From assembly GCA_916988195.3 (NCBI GenBank), contig CAKASQ030000017.1, forward strand, positions 185,012 to 249,011: a DNA stretch of 64,000 nt, read 5' to 3'. The first letter of the stretch is position 1, and every line of letters begins with the position of its first letter. The notes under the pieces were generated by a model that did no database searches, had not been told where the DNA came from, and was given only the letters and a program-made list of their open reading frames with translations. Positions 17,481 through 25,544 of this stretch are shown piece by piece. The stretch comes from Oscillospiraceae bacterium (GTDB lineage: Bacteria; Bacillota; Clostridia; Oscillospirales; Oscillospiraceae). Position numbers and translations under genes: made by a program.

Positions 17481-17609
17481 TGACAAGGCAGCAGCCTTTG
17501 ATTCTACTGTGAATAGAAAGAGGTATGCTACCGGCAAACGGGAAGCTCCCCTTAGATTACTTAAAAGAAGTAACCGCTGGTTTGCGACTCCGGGCGGTTG
17601 CTTCTTTTT
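17481..17609 (+). ncRNA. Candidate small RNA with own promoter and terminator
   Basis: TTGACA (17481-17486), 17 bp, then TCTACT (17504-17509) could start a transcript of about 95 nt. It would end at a long AAAAGAAGTAACCGC / GCGGTTGCTTCTTTTT terminator stem (17563-17609). Inside is a CGGGAAGCTCCCC hairpin. The frame MLPANGK runs through the terminator and has a badly spaced ribosome site, so I do not think it is coding. It could alternatively be a decayed type I toxin locus, or simply the deoR-gene terminator. Confidence 0.4.
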
Positions 17610-17654
17610 GTTATGAACCTGGATAAAGAGGCTAATACTGACCACCCCAAAATT

Positions 17655-17735
17655 GGAATTGTACGCGTTTATTTGGAATGCATCCGTTTGAAGTACGTTT
17701 GTTCGAAGCACGTTCATTTGAAGCACGTTTTTGAA
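17655..17735. repeat. Imperfect short tandem repeats
   Basis: A run of about 15-17-bp units based on TTTGAAGCACGTT (for example TTCGAAGCACGTTCA and TTTGAAGCACGTTTT). It has no coding sense and lies just beyond the ferredoxin terminator. Confidence 0.5.
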
Positions 17736-17744
17736 ATCCGCACG

Positions 17745-17773
17745 CAAAATGCCCGCTGCAAAAGCAGCGGGCA
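17745..17773 (-). terminator. Terminator of the ferredoxin gene
   Basis: Minus-strand TGCCCGCTGC / GCAGCGGGCA stem (17750-17773) followed by TTTTG. Confidence 0.85.
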
Positions 17774-17791
17774 TTCGATGTATCATGGAAC

Positions 17792-18178
17792 TTATTTCTC
17801 GACGACCTCGAGGATTTCCATCGGACATGCCTTGGCGCAGATGCCGCAGGCGATGCACTTGGAGGCCGTGGGCGCGTCCTCAACCTTCACCAGCACGCCG
17901 AACGGACATGCTTCCTTGCACTTGCCGCAGCCGACGCAGAGCTTCTTGTTGATCGTGTAGACGCCCTTGGCATTCTGGGTGATCGCGCCGTGCTCGCAGG
18001 CCTCCGCGCACTTGCCGCACTGGACGCAGACCATGGGCTTGGCCGCGCCATTGCGGTCGATGATCTGAAGACATGCCTTGGACGGGTCGAATTCCTTGTA
18101 GAATGCCTCGGAGCAAGCGCGGACGCACTCGAGACATGCCATGCACTGGGTTCCCTTTTTGACGGTCAGCTTTTTCAT
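17792..18178 (-). CDS. Polyferredoxin with four CxxCxxCxxxC motifs
   Basis: 128 residues containing four cysteine runs: CMACLECVRAC, CVQCGKCAEAC, CVGCGKCKEAC and CIACGICAKAC, enough for up to four [4Fe-4S] clusters in two ferredoxin units. It is a soluble electron carrier; HycB/CooF-like subunits look similar, but no catalytic partner gene is adjacent. The start at 18178 has AAAGGAG 7 bp upstream. It stands alone with its own terminator, so the redox partner is unknown. Confidence 0.92.
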   Translation of the reverse strand: MKKLTVKKGTQCMACLECVRACSEAFYKEFDPSKACLQIIDRNGAAKPMVCVQCGKCAEACEHGAITQNAKGVYTINKKLCVGCGKCKEACPFGVLVKVEDAPTASKCIACGICAKACPMEILEVVEK

Positions 18179-18466
18179 AATTGATCTCCTTTGTTGTTTT
18201 TTGGGTCGGCGAACAAAGGCAGCCATGAGCCTTTCCACTCAAAACTGCCCTGATGTGCCAACTCCGAACTTCCCTCTGGAGACATTATACAGGCCAAGCG
18301 CAAAATAATCAAGAATTCCTCCGGAAATTTTGAAAAATTGGCGGATTTTGTATGAATTGCTTGCTTTTGGAAGCTTTTGCTTACATATTCTCTCCCGCGC
18401 GGCTCACACTAAACGCGTAAACCACGTGCGCAGCAATGCGCCGCAATGAAATTGGAGGAACACGCT

Positions 18467-18832
18467 ATGAAAAAATTGACGCTTTTCCTGCTCACCGCGC
18501 TCCTGCTCGCGTCCGTCTTTGCCGGATGCAGCGCTTCGGCGTATATGGACGACCCCTACGCGGGCGGCTACAGCAATGTCTCAACCACCCGCAACGGCAC
18601 CGTCAACGGCACGAACGGCCGCTACGCCGGTTATGGCTATGGCTACGACGCGAACGGAACCTATACCGGAACGTACAGCAACGGCTCGTACAACGGAACC
18701 TACAACGCCTACCCCGGCACCGGCACGACCCGCTCGACCACAACCACCACGACCGGCCGCACCGGCAGCACGAATGGAACCGACTCGTATACCGGTACAA
18801 CCTCCGGCACGGGCATGACAGGCGGCCGGTAA
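18467..18832 (+). CDS. Small Gly/Thr/Tyr/Asn-rich lipoprotein
   Basis: 121 residues. The signal peptide ends in the lipobox VFAGC, so it should be anchored to the outer face of the membrane. The mature part is low complexity, with repeated YGYG, NGTYTGTYSNG and TTTTTTGRTGSTNGT runs. No enzyme domain is visible. TTGGAGGAA precedes the ATG, and it has its own terminator. Surface filler or matrix protein is a guess. Confidence 0.78.
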   Translation: MKKLTLFLLTALLLASVFAGCSASAYMDDPYAGGYSNVSTTRNGTVNGTNGRYAGYGYGYDANGTYTGTYSNGSYNGTYNAYPGTGTTRSTTTTTTGRTGSTNGTDSYTGTTSGTGMTGGR

Positions 18833-18839
18833 CAAAAAC

Positions 18840-18875
18840 GCAGCGACAGATTATCCTCTGCCGCTGCATTTTTCT
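18840..18875 (+). terminator. Terminator of the lipoprotein gene
   Basis: GCAGCGACAGA / TCTGCCGCTGC stem (18840-18867) followed by ATTTTTC. It also faces the end of the minus-strand fusion gene. Confidence 0.8.
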
Positions 18876-18884
18876 GTTTTTGAT

Positions 18885-19889
18885 TCATGGAAGCTGGCGG
18901 ACCTCGATGTCCATTTCAAGATACGCGCCGTCTGTTGTGTGTTCTTTCAAAACAAAGCCGTTTTCCCGAAAGAAGTGCAGTACGTCCGCGTTCCGCTCCG
19001 GAACCGTTGCCGCAAGCCGCTTTGCGCCGCGCCGCCTTTCTGTGCAGACCGCCTGACCGAGCAGCTGCTGACCAAAGCGCCGGCCGCGATGGGGTTCGTC
19101 GAGCGAGAGATCCAGAATCACGCCCGTATCCGTCGTATTGCCGCTTCCAAGCATGAGCCTGCCGACGGTTTTGTCCCGCAGCTTTGCAAGATACGTTTCC
19201 TTCGCATCCGCCGCTTTCTCGAACCAGAGGCTGAAATCCGCGCGATCTGTCGCGCCCTGCTTGAGCCGCTGCTGGCGAATGGCCGTGGAAATTTCCGGGG
19301 TCAGGTGCGAGGCGTCATTGAGCAGCTCGAACGTCACCGCGCCGTCCTCCCAGCGAAGGCGCGAAACGGCAGTATTTTCGCAGAACGGAAGCTCGTCTGT
19401 TTTTAAAAGCTTTTTCTGCATCCCGCGCAGCACGCACGCGTGGGAAAAAACCGCAATGGTCTTCCCCTCCTGCGCCGCGCAAATATCATTCAGGCCCCCA
19501 AGGAACCTGTCCGTATATTCCTCCCACGTTTCACTGCCGTCAACGTGCCAGTTCCGCTCGTCGAAGTTGAATTTGTCCATGTCCTGCTTCTCAAAGCGCT
19601 CAAGGTAGCCGAACGGCGTATCCTCCCAGCGGCCGATCTCCAGCTCCCGGAAGCATTTTTCCGGGTGCAGCGGAAGATGCTTGGCGAGATAGACCGACTG
19701 CGCCGTTTTGCAGGTCCGGAAAAGGTCGCTCGCAAAGCATGCGTCGATGTGAATCGGCGCAAAGCGCGCCCGGAGCGCTTCAATCTGACGCAGACCGTTT
19801 TGTGTAATCAGAGAATTATACTGCCCGTGGATGCGCCGGTAGGTGTTGCCCTCGGCCTCCGCGTGGCGAACAAGATAAACTGTTGTCAT
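18885..19889 (-). CDS. Histidine phosphatase fused to a GNAT acetyltransferase
   Basis: 334 residues. Residues 1-200 are a phosphoglycerate-mutase-type phosphatase: VRHAEAEGN with the catalytic His, ELEIGRWED and the second catalytic His in FSHACVLRG. Residues 210-330 read as a GNAT N-acetyltransferase: VILDLSLDEPHRGRRFGQQL (CoA-binding A motif) and FFRENGFVLKEH. The two halves share no obvious substrate. Its start abuts the stop of the PyrF-like gene, so the two are co-transcribed. The fusion is clear; its function is not. Confidence 0.88.
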   Translation of the reverse strand: MTTVYLVRHAEAEGNTYRRIHGQYNSLITQNGLRQIEALRARFAPIHIDACFASDLFRTCKTAQSVYLAKHLPLHPEKCFRELEIGRWEDTPFGYLERFEKQDMDKFNFDERNWHVDGSETWEEYTDRFLGGLNDICAAQEGKTIAVFSHACVLRGMQKKLLKTDELPFCENTAVSRLRWEDGAVTFELLNDASHLTPEISTAIRQQRLKQGATDRADFSLWFEKAADAKETYLAKLRDKTVGRLMLGSGNTTDTGVILDLSLDEPHRGRRFGQQLLGQAVCTERRRGAKRLAATVPERNADVLHFFRENGFVLKEHTTDGAYLEMDIEVRQLP

Positions 19890-20810
19890 TTACATCACCG
19901 TGATATAGCTCAAAATCTGTTTTTTCATTTTTTCCGCTGCCTGAAGCGCCGCCTGCTGATAGTCCTGTCCGTCTCCGTCCTGCTTCCGGAAGGCATAGAG
20001 AATGCTTCTGCCCGCCATGATGGCCGCGCCGTGTCCCATGCGGTCAAAGGCGAACTGCGCGTCCTTTGCGCCCGCGCCCTGCGCGCCGTAGCCGGGAACG
20101 AGGAAGAAAAGCCTGTCGTATTTGCGCCGCAGCGTCTCGAGAACGGGCCGGTTCGTCGCGCCGACGGCAATGCCAATTTCCGAATACCCGTTCGTCCCAA
20201 ACAGCCCCGTGCTCCAGCGCATGGCAAGATCCGCCATCACCTGATAGACCACACGGTCGCCGGAAAGTAAATCCTGTACCTCGCGGGCGGATTTGTTGGA
20301 GCTTCGAGCGACGATGAAGACATTTTTACCCTCCCGGCAGAACTCTGCAAAGGGCTTGACCGCGTCGCTTCCCAGAAAGCCACTCATGAGAACGCCGTCG
20401 CAGGGGTAGGGCGTGAAGCTCTCTTCACCGACCTGAATTTTTCCGAAGCACGCGTTGGCAAGGTCTTCTGCCGTCGTACCGAGGTCGGCGCGCATGAGAT
20501 CGAGCAAAACGTAATACCCGAGCGAGGCCGCGTAGGAAAGCACCTCCTGCATCGCCGCCACACCGTCCGCACCCAAAGCGGAAAACGCGCCGCTTATAAC
20601 GCTCACCGCCGGAACCGTGTCCTTGAGCGCGTCCAGAATGCCGAACGAGAACGTCTTATAGGCCTCGGCCGCCGCACGCAGCGTCTGCCCGTATTTATGC
20701 CGCGCGTCCTCCTTGATGTGCAGCGGAAGCTCCCGGATGGTCGGGCAGATGCAGACCATGGTCGGGTTTTTCAGTTTTCTGATTTTCGCCTGTAATACAT
20801 CGACAGCCAT
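19890..20810 (-). CDS. Orotidine 5'-phosphate decarboxylase-like protein lacking the catalytic Lys
   Basis: 306 residues with the overall pattern of type 2 PyrF: FSFGILDALKD, FLGSDAVKPF, FIVARSSNKSA, FFLVPGYGAQGAG and an ending near AGRSILYAF. OMP decarboxylases have an absolutely conserved DxKxxD motif. Here the place reads LLDLMRADLGTT, with Met in place of the catalytic Lys (ATG codon, about 20494). It may therefore be an inactive or repurposed paralogue. A GGAGG site precedes the start. No other pyrimidine biosynthesis gene is adjacent. Confidence 0.8.
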   Translation of the reverse strand: MAVDVLQAKIRKLKNPTMVCICPTIRELPLHIKEDARHKYGQTLRAAAEAYKTFSFGILDALKDTVPAVSVISGAFSALGADGVAAMQEVLSYAASLGYYVLLDLMRADLGTTAEDLANACFGKIQVGEESFTPYPCDGVLMSGFLGSDAVKPFAEFCREGKNVFIVARSSNKSAREVQDLLSGDRVVYQVMADLAMRWSTGLFGTNGYSEIGIAVGATNRPVLETLRRKYDRLFFLVPGYGAQGAGAKDAQFAFDRMGHGAAIMAGRSILYAFRKQDGDGQDYQQAALQAAEKMKKQILSYITVM

Positions 20811-20943
20811 TTGCCGTACCTCCTTTTTTCTTATCTTTCAGTATATCATAAATTTTGCGTTCTGAACAGAAAAAATCGCAGGATTTGCCGCTTATGAGCC
20901 GCTTCGTGTCCGGGGAAGCTACTCTTGAAGGGAGGGATTTTTC

Positions 20944-21114
20944 ATGCAGGTACGTTCGTTTCTGATGACCATGGGCGCGGGCGTTGCGATGGGCGCGCTC
21001 GGCGCGATGATGCTGCCGAAAAACAGCGAGGTCTACAAGCAGACCAAAAAGGCTGCAAACGCCATCCGTCGCGAGGCCGAAACCGCGATCGATTCCATCA
21101 GCTCCATGCAGTAA
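20944..21114 (+). CDS. 56-residue membrane-associated small protein
   Basis: The frame starts MQVRSFLMTMGAGVAMGALG and continues through a hydrophobic, Met/Gly-rich segment to a charged, helical C-terminus (KAANAIRREAETAIDSISSM). GAAGGGAGGG lies 9 bp before the ATG, and a terminator follows the stop at once. The layout resembles YtxH-type small proteins, but I cannot assign a family. Confidence 0.75.
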   Translation: MQVRSFLMTMGAGVAMGALGAMMLPKNSEVYKQTKKAANAIRREAETAIDSISSMQ

Positions 21115-21118
21115 AAAG

Positions 21119-21157
21119 CTGCCGCACTTCAAACGAGGTGCGGCAGTTTTCTTATTT
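21119..21157 (+). terminator. Terminator of the 56-residue protein gene
   Basis: CTGCCGCAC / GTGCGGCAG stem (21119-21146) followed by TTTTCTTATTTT. It marks the border between the core segment and the AT-richer island. Confidence 0.9.
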
Positions 21158-21568
21158 TGCACGGTAAGACTGCAACATATATGCATTTCCCAAGTAGGGA
21201 GTATATTTATAATCATACCGCTCTTCGTCATATCCGCCGGGCATATTACCAGTTATGAACTTCCATTGATAACCAAAATATCCGTGTAGTGTGTCATCTC
21301 CAAAGCCGACTTTTAATTTGATACGGACATTGCTAGTTTGAACGCCTTCTTTTGGTGTGATAGTCGTTTTGAGTGTAAAATTTCCTGTTAATAGCCTGCG
21401 ATAATTATGATAATCAGAGCCTGTCTCAAAATTCTCCGCTTCACAGGTAATATCAAAATAAGTTGGCACAATTATAGGTTGTAATTTGTAGGTCTTTTGC
21501 TTCGGACTACACGCGCTCAAGGTCAATAGCATTACCAACAGCAAAAGCAGAGCAAAAGCTTTTTTCAT
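21152..21568 (-). CDS. Lipoprotein of the 21-25 kb island
   Basis: 138 residues. The signal peptide MKKAFALLLLLVMLLTLSAC ends in a lipobox. The mature part is Tyr-rich, with no recognised domain. The start is set at 21568, where GGGGCAGG precedes the ATG; the longer frame overlaps the upstream gene. It is the last gene of a four-gene minus-strand run (23174 to 21152). Confidence 0.78.
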   Translation of the reverse strand: MKKAFALLLLLVMLLTLSACSPKQKTYKLQPIIVPTYFDITCEAENFETGSDYHNYRRLLTGNFTLKTTITPKEGVQTSNVRIKLKVGFGDDTLHGYFGYQWKFITGNMPGGYDEERYDYKYTPYLGNAYMLQSYRAK

Positions 21569-21584
21569 TTTGCCTGCCCCCGCA

Positions 21585-21935
21585 TTAAAGTTCTTCAACT
21601 TGAAAATTTGGCGTTTCTGTTTCAGCGGGTTCATTCTTGACCGTAGGCTCGCTATACGCCTGTTTCAGATAGGCAAACACCAATACGCCAAAGCCAATTA
21701 TTACGAACATTGTTGCCAAGACAAAGCACGCCGTCGCGTAATTGCCATTGATGATGTAGTTATAAGCGTCTCCGCCAACGTAGGCATTGTGGAGATCATA
21801 CGGATAAACGTCTCCGTTTTTATACCGAAACAGTTTATCAAGTCCGATGCAAAGGCAGATCAGCGATAAACCAAAAGAGCCACATGAAATCCAGTTAATT
21901 ACTTTGTCTTTAATTCCAGTCAAGCGTTCCAACAT
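21585..21935 (-). CDS. Two-helix membrane protein of the island
   Basis: 116 residues with hydrophobic segments at about 17-33 and 67-88 (ACFVLATMFVIIGFGVLVFA) and a Glu/Pro-rich tail. It sits between two lipoprotein genes, 16 bp before the next start, so it is likely part of the same membrane-associated system. I do not recognise the family. Confidence 0.7.
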   Translation of the reverse strand: MLERLTGIKDKVINWISCGSFGLSLICLCIGLDKLFRYKNGDVYPYDLHNAYVGGDAYNYIINGNYATACFVLATMFVIIGFGVLVFAYLKQAYSEPTVKNEPAETETPNFQVEEL

Positions 21936-21981
21936 TTTTACTACCTCTTATTTTGTAATTTTAATATATGATTTTAAGCTT

Positions 21982-22935
21982 TCATTGTGCTTTTTCGAGT
22001 TTAAAAAGTCTGTTTATCTCTTTTCGGTAATAATAGTAATCACGCAATCCTTCTTTCCCGGCACTTTCAGGTTCTTTTGACATGATATAATCAAAATTGT
22101 CATCTGCTTCATAGTCTGTATCATCTGCCACGCTGATTCTGAAACAAACTTGCTGTAGCGGACGGCTGTATATGACAATCAAATATAAATTCTTATCCGT
22201 TTCCGCAACTGTTATAAAATCAACGCCACTGTAAGAATTCGCTTTTGCATAATCAAAAATAGCATATTCCGTTTTATCTAAAAGAGCCTGTTCCTCATCA
22301 TTCAGGCCGGAATAAGGATGGAACTCTGGAACTTCGTCAGGAATAGGCTCTGACGCATAAATCGGCACTTCATATGGAGTATAAATTGTTGTCGTTGCTA
22401 GCACCTGAGATGTTTCCCCATAGTAAAGCGTAATGCGATAGAAAAGTTTCGGAAAAAAACCAATCGGGACGGTATTCCATGTATTTGCCTTTACCGGTTC
22501 AGAATTCAATGCATCCCATTCCACTGTAAAGAATTCTTCCGCTTCATCGCAGTTGTCAATGGAATCATAGTCTTTGCCTTCAAATAAAATGCGGACAGGC
22601 AATTCCTCTTGATCGCATTCGATATAATAATGAATATAATAGTTGACGAGTGCTCGCTCTTCCTCAATCGGGAATATTTTAGTATTCGTCGTAGTGTCTT
22701 CTTCACTATCATTGACAATTATCTGCGCAGTTGCCTTGAACTCATCACTACTCTGTAATAGAGCATTCTCATCTTGCGCTTCATCGACTACTTTGTTTTT
22801 TGCTGTATTGTCTACCGGTGCTTCCTCGATTGTTAAAACTGAATCGTCTGTATCTGGAGCTTCTTCACTTTTCTCGCAGGCACAAAGCGCCAAAAGCATA
22901 ACCGCACATAACATCAATGCAATAATCTTTTTCAT
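21982..22935 (-). CDS. Lipoprotein of the island, unknown function
   Basis: 317 residues. The signal peptide MKKIIALMLCAVMLLALCAC ends in a lipobox, followed by an acidic Asp/Glu/Thr linker and a beta-rich domain (NTWNTVPIGFFPKLFYRITL). The ATG overlaps the stop of the upstream 80-residue gene (ATGA). No known domain could be named. Codon use is AT-richer than in the core genes. Confidence 0.75.
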   Translation of the reverse strand: MKKIIALMLCAVMLLALCACEKSEEAPDTDDSVLTIEEAPVDNTAKNKVVDEAQDENALLQSSDEFKATAQIIVNDSEEDTTTNTKIFPIEEERALVNYYIHYYIECDQEELPVRILFEGKDYDSIDNCDEAEEFFTVEWDALNSEPVKANTWNTVPIGFFPKLFYRITLYYGETSQVLATTTIYTPYEVPIYASEPIPDEVPEFHPYSGLNDEEQALLDKTEYAIFDYAKANSYSGVDFITVAETDKNLYLIVIYSRPLQQVCFRISVADDTDYEADDNFDYIMSKEPESAGKEGLRDYYYYRKEINRLFKLEKAQ

Positions 22936-23174
22936 TTTTTGGCCTTCCTTTTTAAGATAACTGTTCGTTCAATTATCGGTTGCTCTTCAACGTCAACAAC
23001 GACAAAGCCTTTCTCTCTCGCTCTAACAGCAAATGGCGATCGATTTTTAATATAGTCCTTACTTTGCGGTAATGGATAACCAACCCTTTTTGCATACTCT
23101 TGGTCTGACAGCCTAAAATCCTTGCCTTGCTCAAATAGGTCATCTAACGCATCTAAATTTAGCTTTTTTCCCAT
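22932..23174 (-). CDS. 80-residue basic protein, first gene of the island operon
   Basis: The sequence begins MGKKLNLDALDDLFEQGKDF and is rich in Lys and Arg at the C-terminus (ERTVILKRKAKK). It has no membrane segment. It is the first gene behind the promoter at 23210-23238 and is coupled to the downstream lipoprotein gene. The length and charge suggest a small regulator or antitoxin-like protein, which is only a guess. Confidence 0.65.
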   Translation of the reverse strand: MGKKLNLDALDDLFEQGKDFRLSDQEYAKRVGYPLPQSKDYIKNRSPFAVRAREKGFVVVDVEEQPIIERTVILKRKAKK

Positions 23175-23209
23175 CCTCTTACTTTCCTTTCTATTTTCTT
23201 GCTAAATCT

Positions 23210-23238
23210 AGTATATAACAATTTGTTTTATATTTCAA
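23210..23238 (-). promoter_or_regulatory. Promoter of the island lipoprotein operon
   Basis: Minus-strand TTGAAA (23233-23238) and TATACT (23210-23215) are 17 bp apart. Two TAAAACRRA-type direct repeats overlap and flank it, a plausible operator for the divergent XRE regulator. Confidence 0.7.
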
Positions 23239-23297
23239 TATAACATTCCGTTTTATCTATACTTTTCTGTGAAACTTCCATAAAGGAGTGCAGGAAA

Positions 23298-23534
23298 ATG
23301 TATAGACGCATCCGGGATTTGCGCGAAGACAGCGACCTTTTCCAAAAAGACCTTGCCGAGTATTTACAGTGTTCGCAGGTCTGCTATTCGCACTATGAGA
23401 TGGGCAAGCGCGACATTCCAACAGACGTTTTGATAAAGCTGGCTAATTACTACCACACCAGCACCGATTATCTTTTGGGGCTTACAGACGAGAAAAAGGC
23501 TTACCCCGCGTCCAAGAGCCGGAAAGAGGGCTGA
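23298..23534 (+). CDS. XRE-family helix-turn-helix regulator
   Basis: 78 residues: IRDLREDSDLFQKDLAEYLQ and CSQVCYSHYEMGKRDIPTDV form a Cro/C1-type HTH, followed by the usual STDYLLGLTD ending. AAAGGAG precedes the ATG. It is divergent from the lipoprotein operon and probably represses it and itself. The WYL gene follows 2 bp after the stop, so both regulators share a transcript. Confidence 0.92.
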   Translation: MYRRIRDLREDSDLFQKDLAEYLQCSQVCYSHYEMGKRDIPTDVLIKLANYYHTSTDYLLGLTDEKKAYPASKSRKEG

Positions 23535-23536
23535 GT

Positions 23537-24526
23537 ATGCGCGGACAGTCCTTTGACCGCATTGCCGTTCTCTACACCTATCTCTTTCGGAACACCAGCA
23601 AAGGGCATACAGTTGCCGTGGCGGACATTCTGACCAATTACCGCAACCACGGCTACGAAATTGAAATCAAGTCCTTCTACCGCGACAAGGACGTATTAAA
23701 TGCGATGGATGGGATAGAGATTTCCTATGACCACAAAACACGGGGCTACTGGATGAAGCGCGAAGGCTTTGAGCCGTATGAACTGCGCTTACTCGTCGAT
23801 AGCATCCAGTCCTCCAAGTTCATTACCCAGAAGCAGGCAGACAGAATTACAGCCAAAGTGTTAAGCCTGACCGACCGCCATACGGGCGCAACCTTGAACC
23901 GCAGAAGCTTTGTTGCCGGACGTGTGCGCAGTATGAATGACAGTGTGGTAAAGGACGCGGACAACCTCCACATTGCCATTCAGACTAACCGCAAAGTGCG
24001 CTTTTTCTATTTCCATTACAACGCGCAGAAGCAGAAGTGGTATTCTCATAATAACGAACCGTATATTGTCAGCCCTTTTGGTCTTCTATGGAGCGACGGC
24101 AATTATTATCTCTATGCCTATGACGGCGAGAAGTTCCGCCATTTTCGCGTAGACAGAATGGAACACATTACCGTGTATCCGGAGCCAAGAGAGGGCGCGG
24201 AGCAGTTCAAGCGCGTAGATTTGAACCACTATCAGTCAGAAGTCTTTCACATGTTCACGGGCGAAGAAATGACCGTGAAACTGCGCTGTGCCGACCATCT
24301 GGCAGATGTGATTTTAGAGCGCTTCGGCAAGGACACGATGCTCATTCCAGATGGTGAAAAGTATTTTACCGTGTCTGTGCCGGTTCAGGTCAGTAAGCCG
24401 TTCTATGCGTGGCTGTCCAGCTTCGGCGCGGATATGAAAGTGCTGTTTCCGCAAAAAGTGGTGGATGAAATGCGTGCGTTTATTTCCGATCTACAAGAGA
24501 TGTATAAAAATGATGGGAAGATGTAA
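23537..24526 (+). CDS. WYL-domain transcriptional regulator
   Basis: 329 residues: an N-terminal winged helix (FDRIAVLYTYLFRNTSKGHT), a WYL domain (about 145-215, with VSPFGLLWSDGNYYLYAYDG and FRHFRVDRME) and a C-terminal WCX extension. WYL proteins sense nucleic-acid or nucleotide ligands and often control defence or mobile-element genes. It is co-transcribed with the XRE gene upstream and ends at a good terminator. Confidence 0.9.
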   Translation: MRGQSFDRIAVLYTYLFRNTSKGHTVAVADILTNYRNHGYEIEIKSFYRDKDVLNAMDGIEISYDHKTRGYWMKREGFEPYELRLLVDSIQSSKFITQKQADRITAKVLSLTDRHTGATLNRRSFVAGRVRSMNDSVVKDADNLHIAIQTNRKVRFFYFHYNAQKQKWYSHNNEPYIVSPFGLLWSDGNYYLYAYDGEKFRHFRVDRMEHITVYPEPREGAEQFKRVDLNHYQSEVFHMFTGEEMTVKLRCADHLADVILERFGKDTMLIPDGEKYFTVSVPVQVSKPFYAWLSSFGADMKVLFPQKVVDEMRAFISDLQEMYKNDGKM

Positions 24527-24547
24527 AAACATCTTCCCATTTTGTTT
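24513..24547 (+). terminator. Terminator of the XRE-WYL unit
   Basis: ATGGGAAGATG / CATCTTCCCAT stem (24513-24540) followed by TTTGTTT. Confidence 0.88.
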
Positions 24548-24589
24548 GTAGTTGATGAAAGTTGATAAAAGATGTGCAAAGATGATGCC

Positions 24590-25525
24590 CTACGCCCGCA
24601 TCCGGATACTTTCCTGTTTCAAGCTTCTGAGAATGTTCACCTTGTCTACGTCCTTTTTCAAATCACTCGTCAGAATGTTCAAATAGTTCTGCGTGATTGC
24701 AAGACTGCTATGTCCGAGTATCTTTTGGAGCGTGACCACCGAACCGCCCATGACCGCCCATTTCTTCGCAAAGGTATGACGGAACCGGTGAACGCCTGTC
24801 TTTTGCAGTCCCCTTGCGTGGCAATAATCCCAAATGGCATGATAGCTACTGTTTCGCGTCAACTGCTTTCCGTAGATAGAGCAGAACAGCCAGTCATTTT
24901 CATTTCCTCCGCGATAGTGCAGATACTCTTGGAGGATTTTGAGAATGTCTTCGTTCAAAGGGATAATCAACGGCTTGCGGTTCTTTGTGGTATTGACATA
25001 GACAACCGAATTATCAAAATCTACGTCTTTGATCTTGATGTTGACCAGACTGTTTTGCCGAACCCCGGTTGAAAGCAGGAAGTTGATAATGACCCAACTG
25101 CGATACGTTGTGAAAATGCACTTGTGGACATCCGGCTTCCGCAGGAGCTTGCGCAATTCTTCATCCGTGTATGTCTCAATGGGCGCTTTGTCCGCTTTTG
25201 GTAGCGGAATGTCAAATTGCGGAATATACTTCTGTCTCATAAAAAAGCGCATGATCGTCTTCAAGTCCCGGGCATATGTTCCCATCGACACTTCATTCAG
25301 GTTCTTGTTTTCGCGCAGAGCGATATAAAACTCTGTCAACGTCTTTTTGTCCATGGACGAAATGGGCGTGTCCGCCGGTATCCTTTTATAGATTTGCTTG
25401 ATTGACTCCTGATAATGATGAATGGTGCCCTCTCATAAATTTCTTGCTTTCATGTCCAGAATATACTCCGCAAAGCCGTCTGCGAATGTCTTCTCTCCAA
25501 GGAAGCACATCCTCATTTTCTTCAT
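24590..25525 (-). pseudogene. Tyrosine recombinase (integrase) with an in-frame TGA
   Basis: The catalytic domain is intact: TGVRQNSLVNI, HRFRHTFAKKWA and GHSSLAITQNYLNI supply the Arg, His-x-x-Arg and Tyr residues. The full frame starts at ATG 25525, preceded by GGAGGG, and reads MKKMRMCFLGEKTFADGFAE before a TGA at 25433-25435 (codon 31). The same frame then resumes (EGTIHHYQES). TGA probably replaced a CGA Arg codon. A restart at the ATG at 25354 would lose part of the arm/core-binding region, so activity is doubtful. Confidence 0.8.
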
Positions 25526-25544
25526 CAAAAACCCTCCAAAACGC

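Larger units (their letters stand above)
21152..25525. mobile_element. AT-richer genomic island with a decayed tyrosine integrase
   Basis: Visible base composition is clearly more AT-rich than on either side. The region holds four small minus-strand genes for surface proteins, a plus-strand XRE and WYL regulator pair, and an integrase at its right border that carries an in-frame stop. Flanking direct repeats were not found by eye, so the ends are approximate. It looks like a fixed, no longer mobile integrative element. Confidence 0.5.

Noticed and set aside
17516..17638. Short ORF MLPANGKLPLDYLKE in the candidate small RNA
   Set aside because: It runs through the terminator stem and its AGAGG is directly against the ATG.
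25433..25435. Selenocysteine at the integrase TGA
   Set aside because: No homologous Cys/Sec position is known in integrases, no SECIS-like hairpin was evident, and CGA-to-TGA mutation is simpler.
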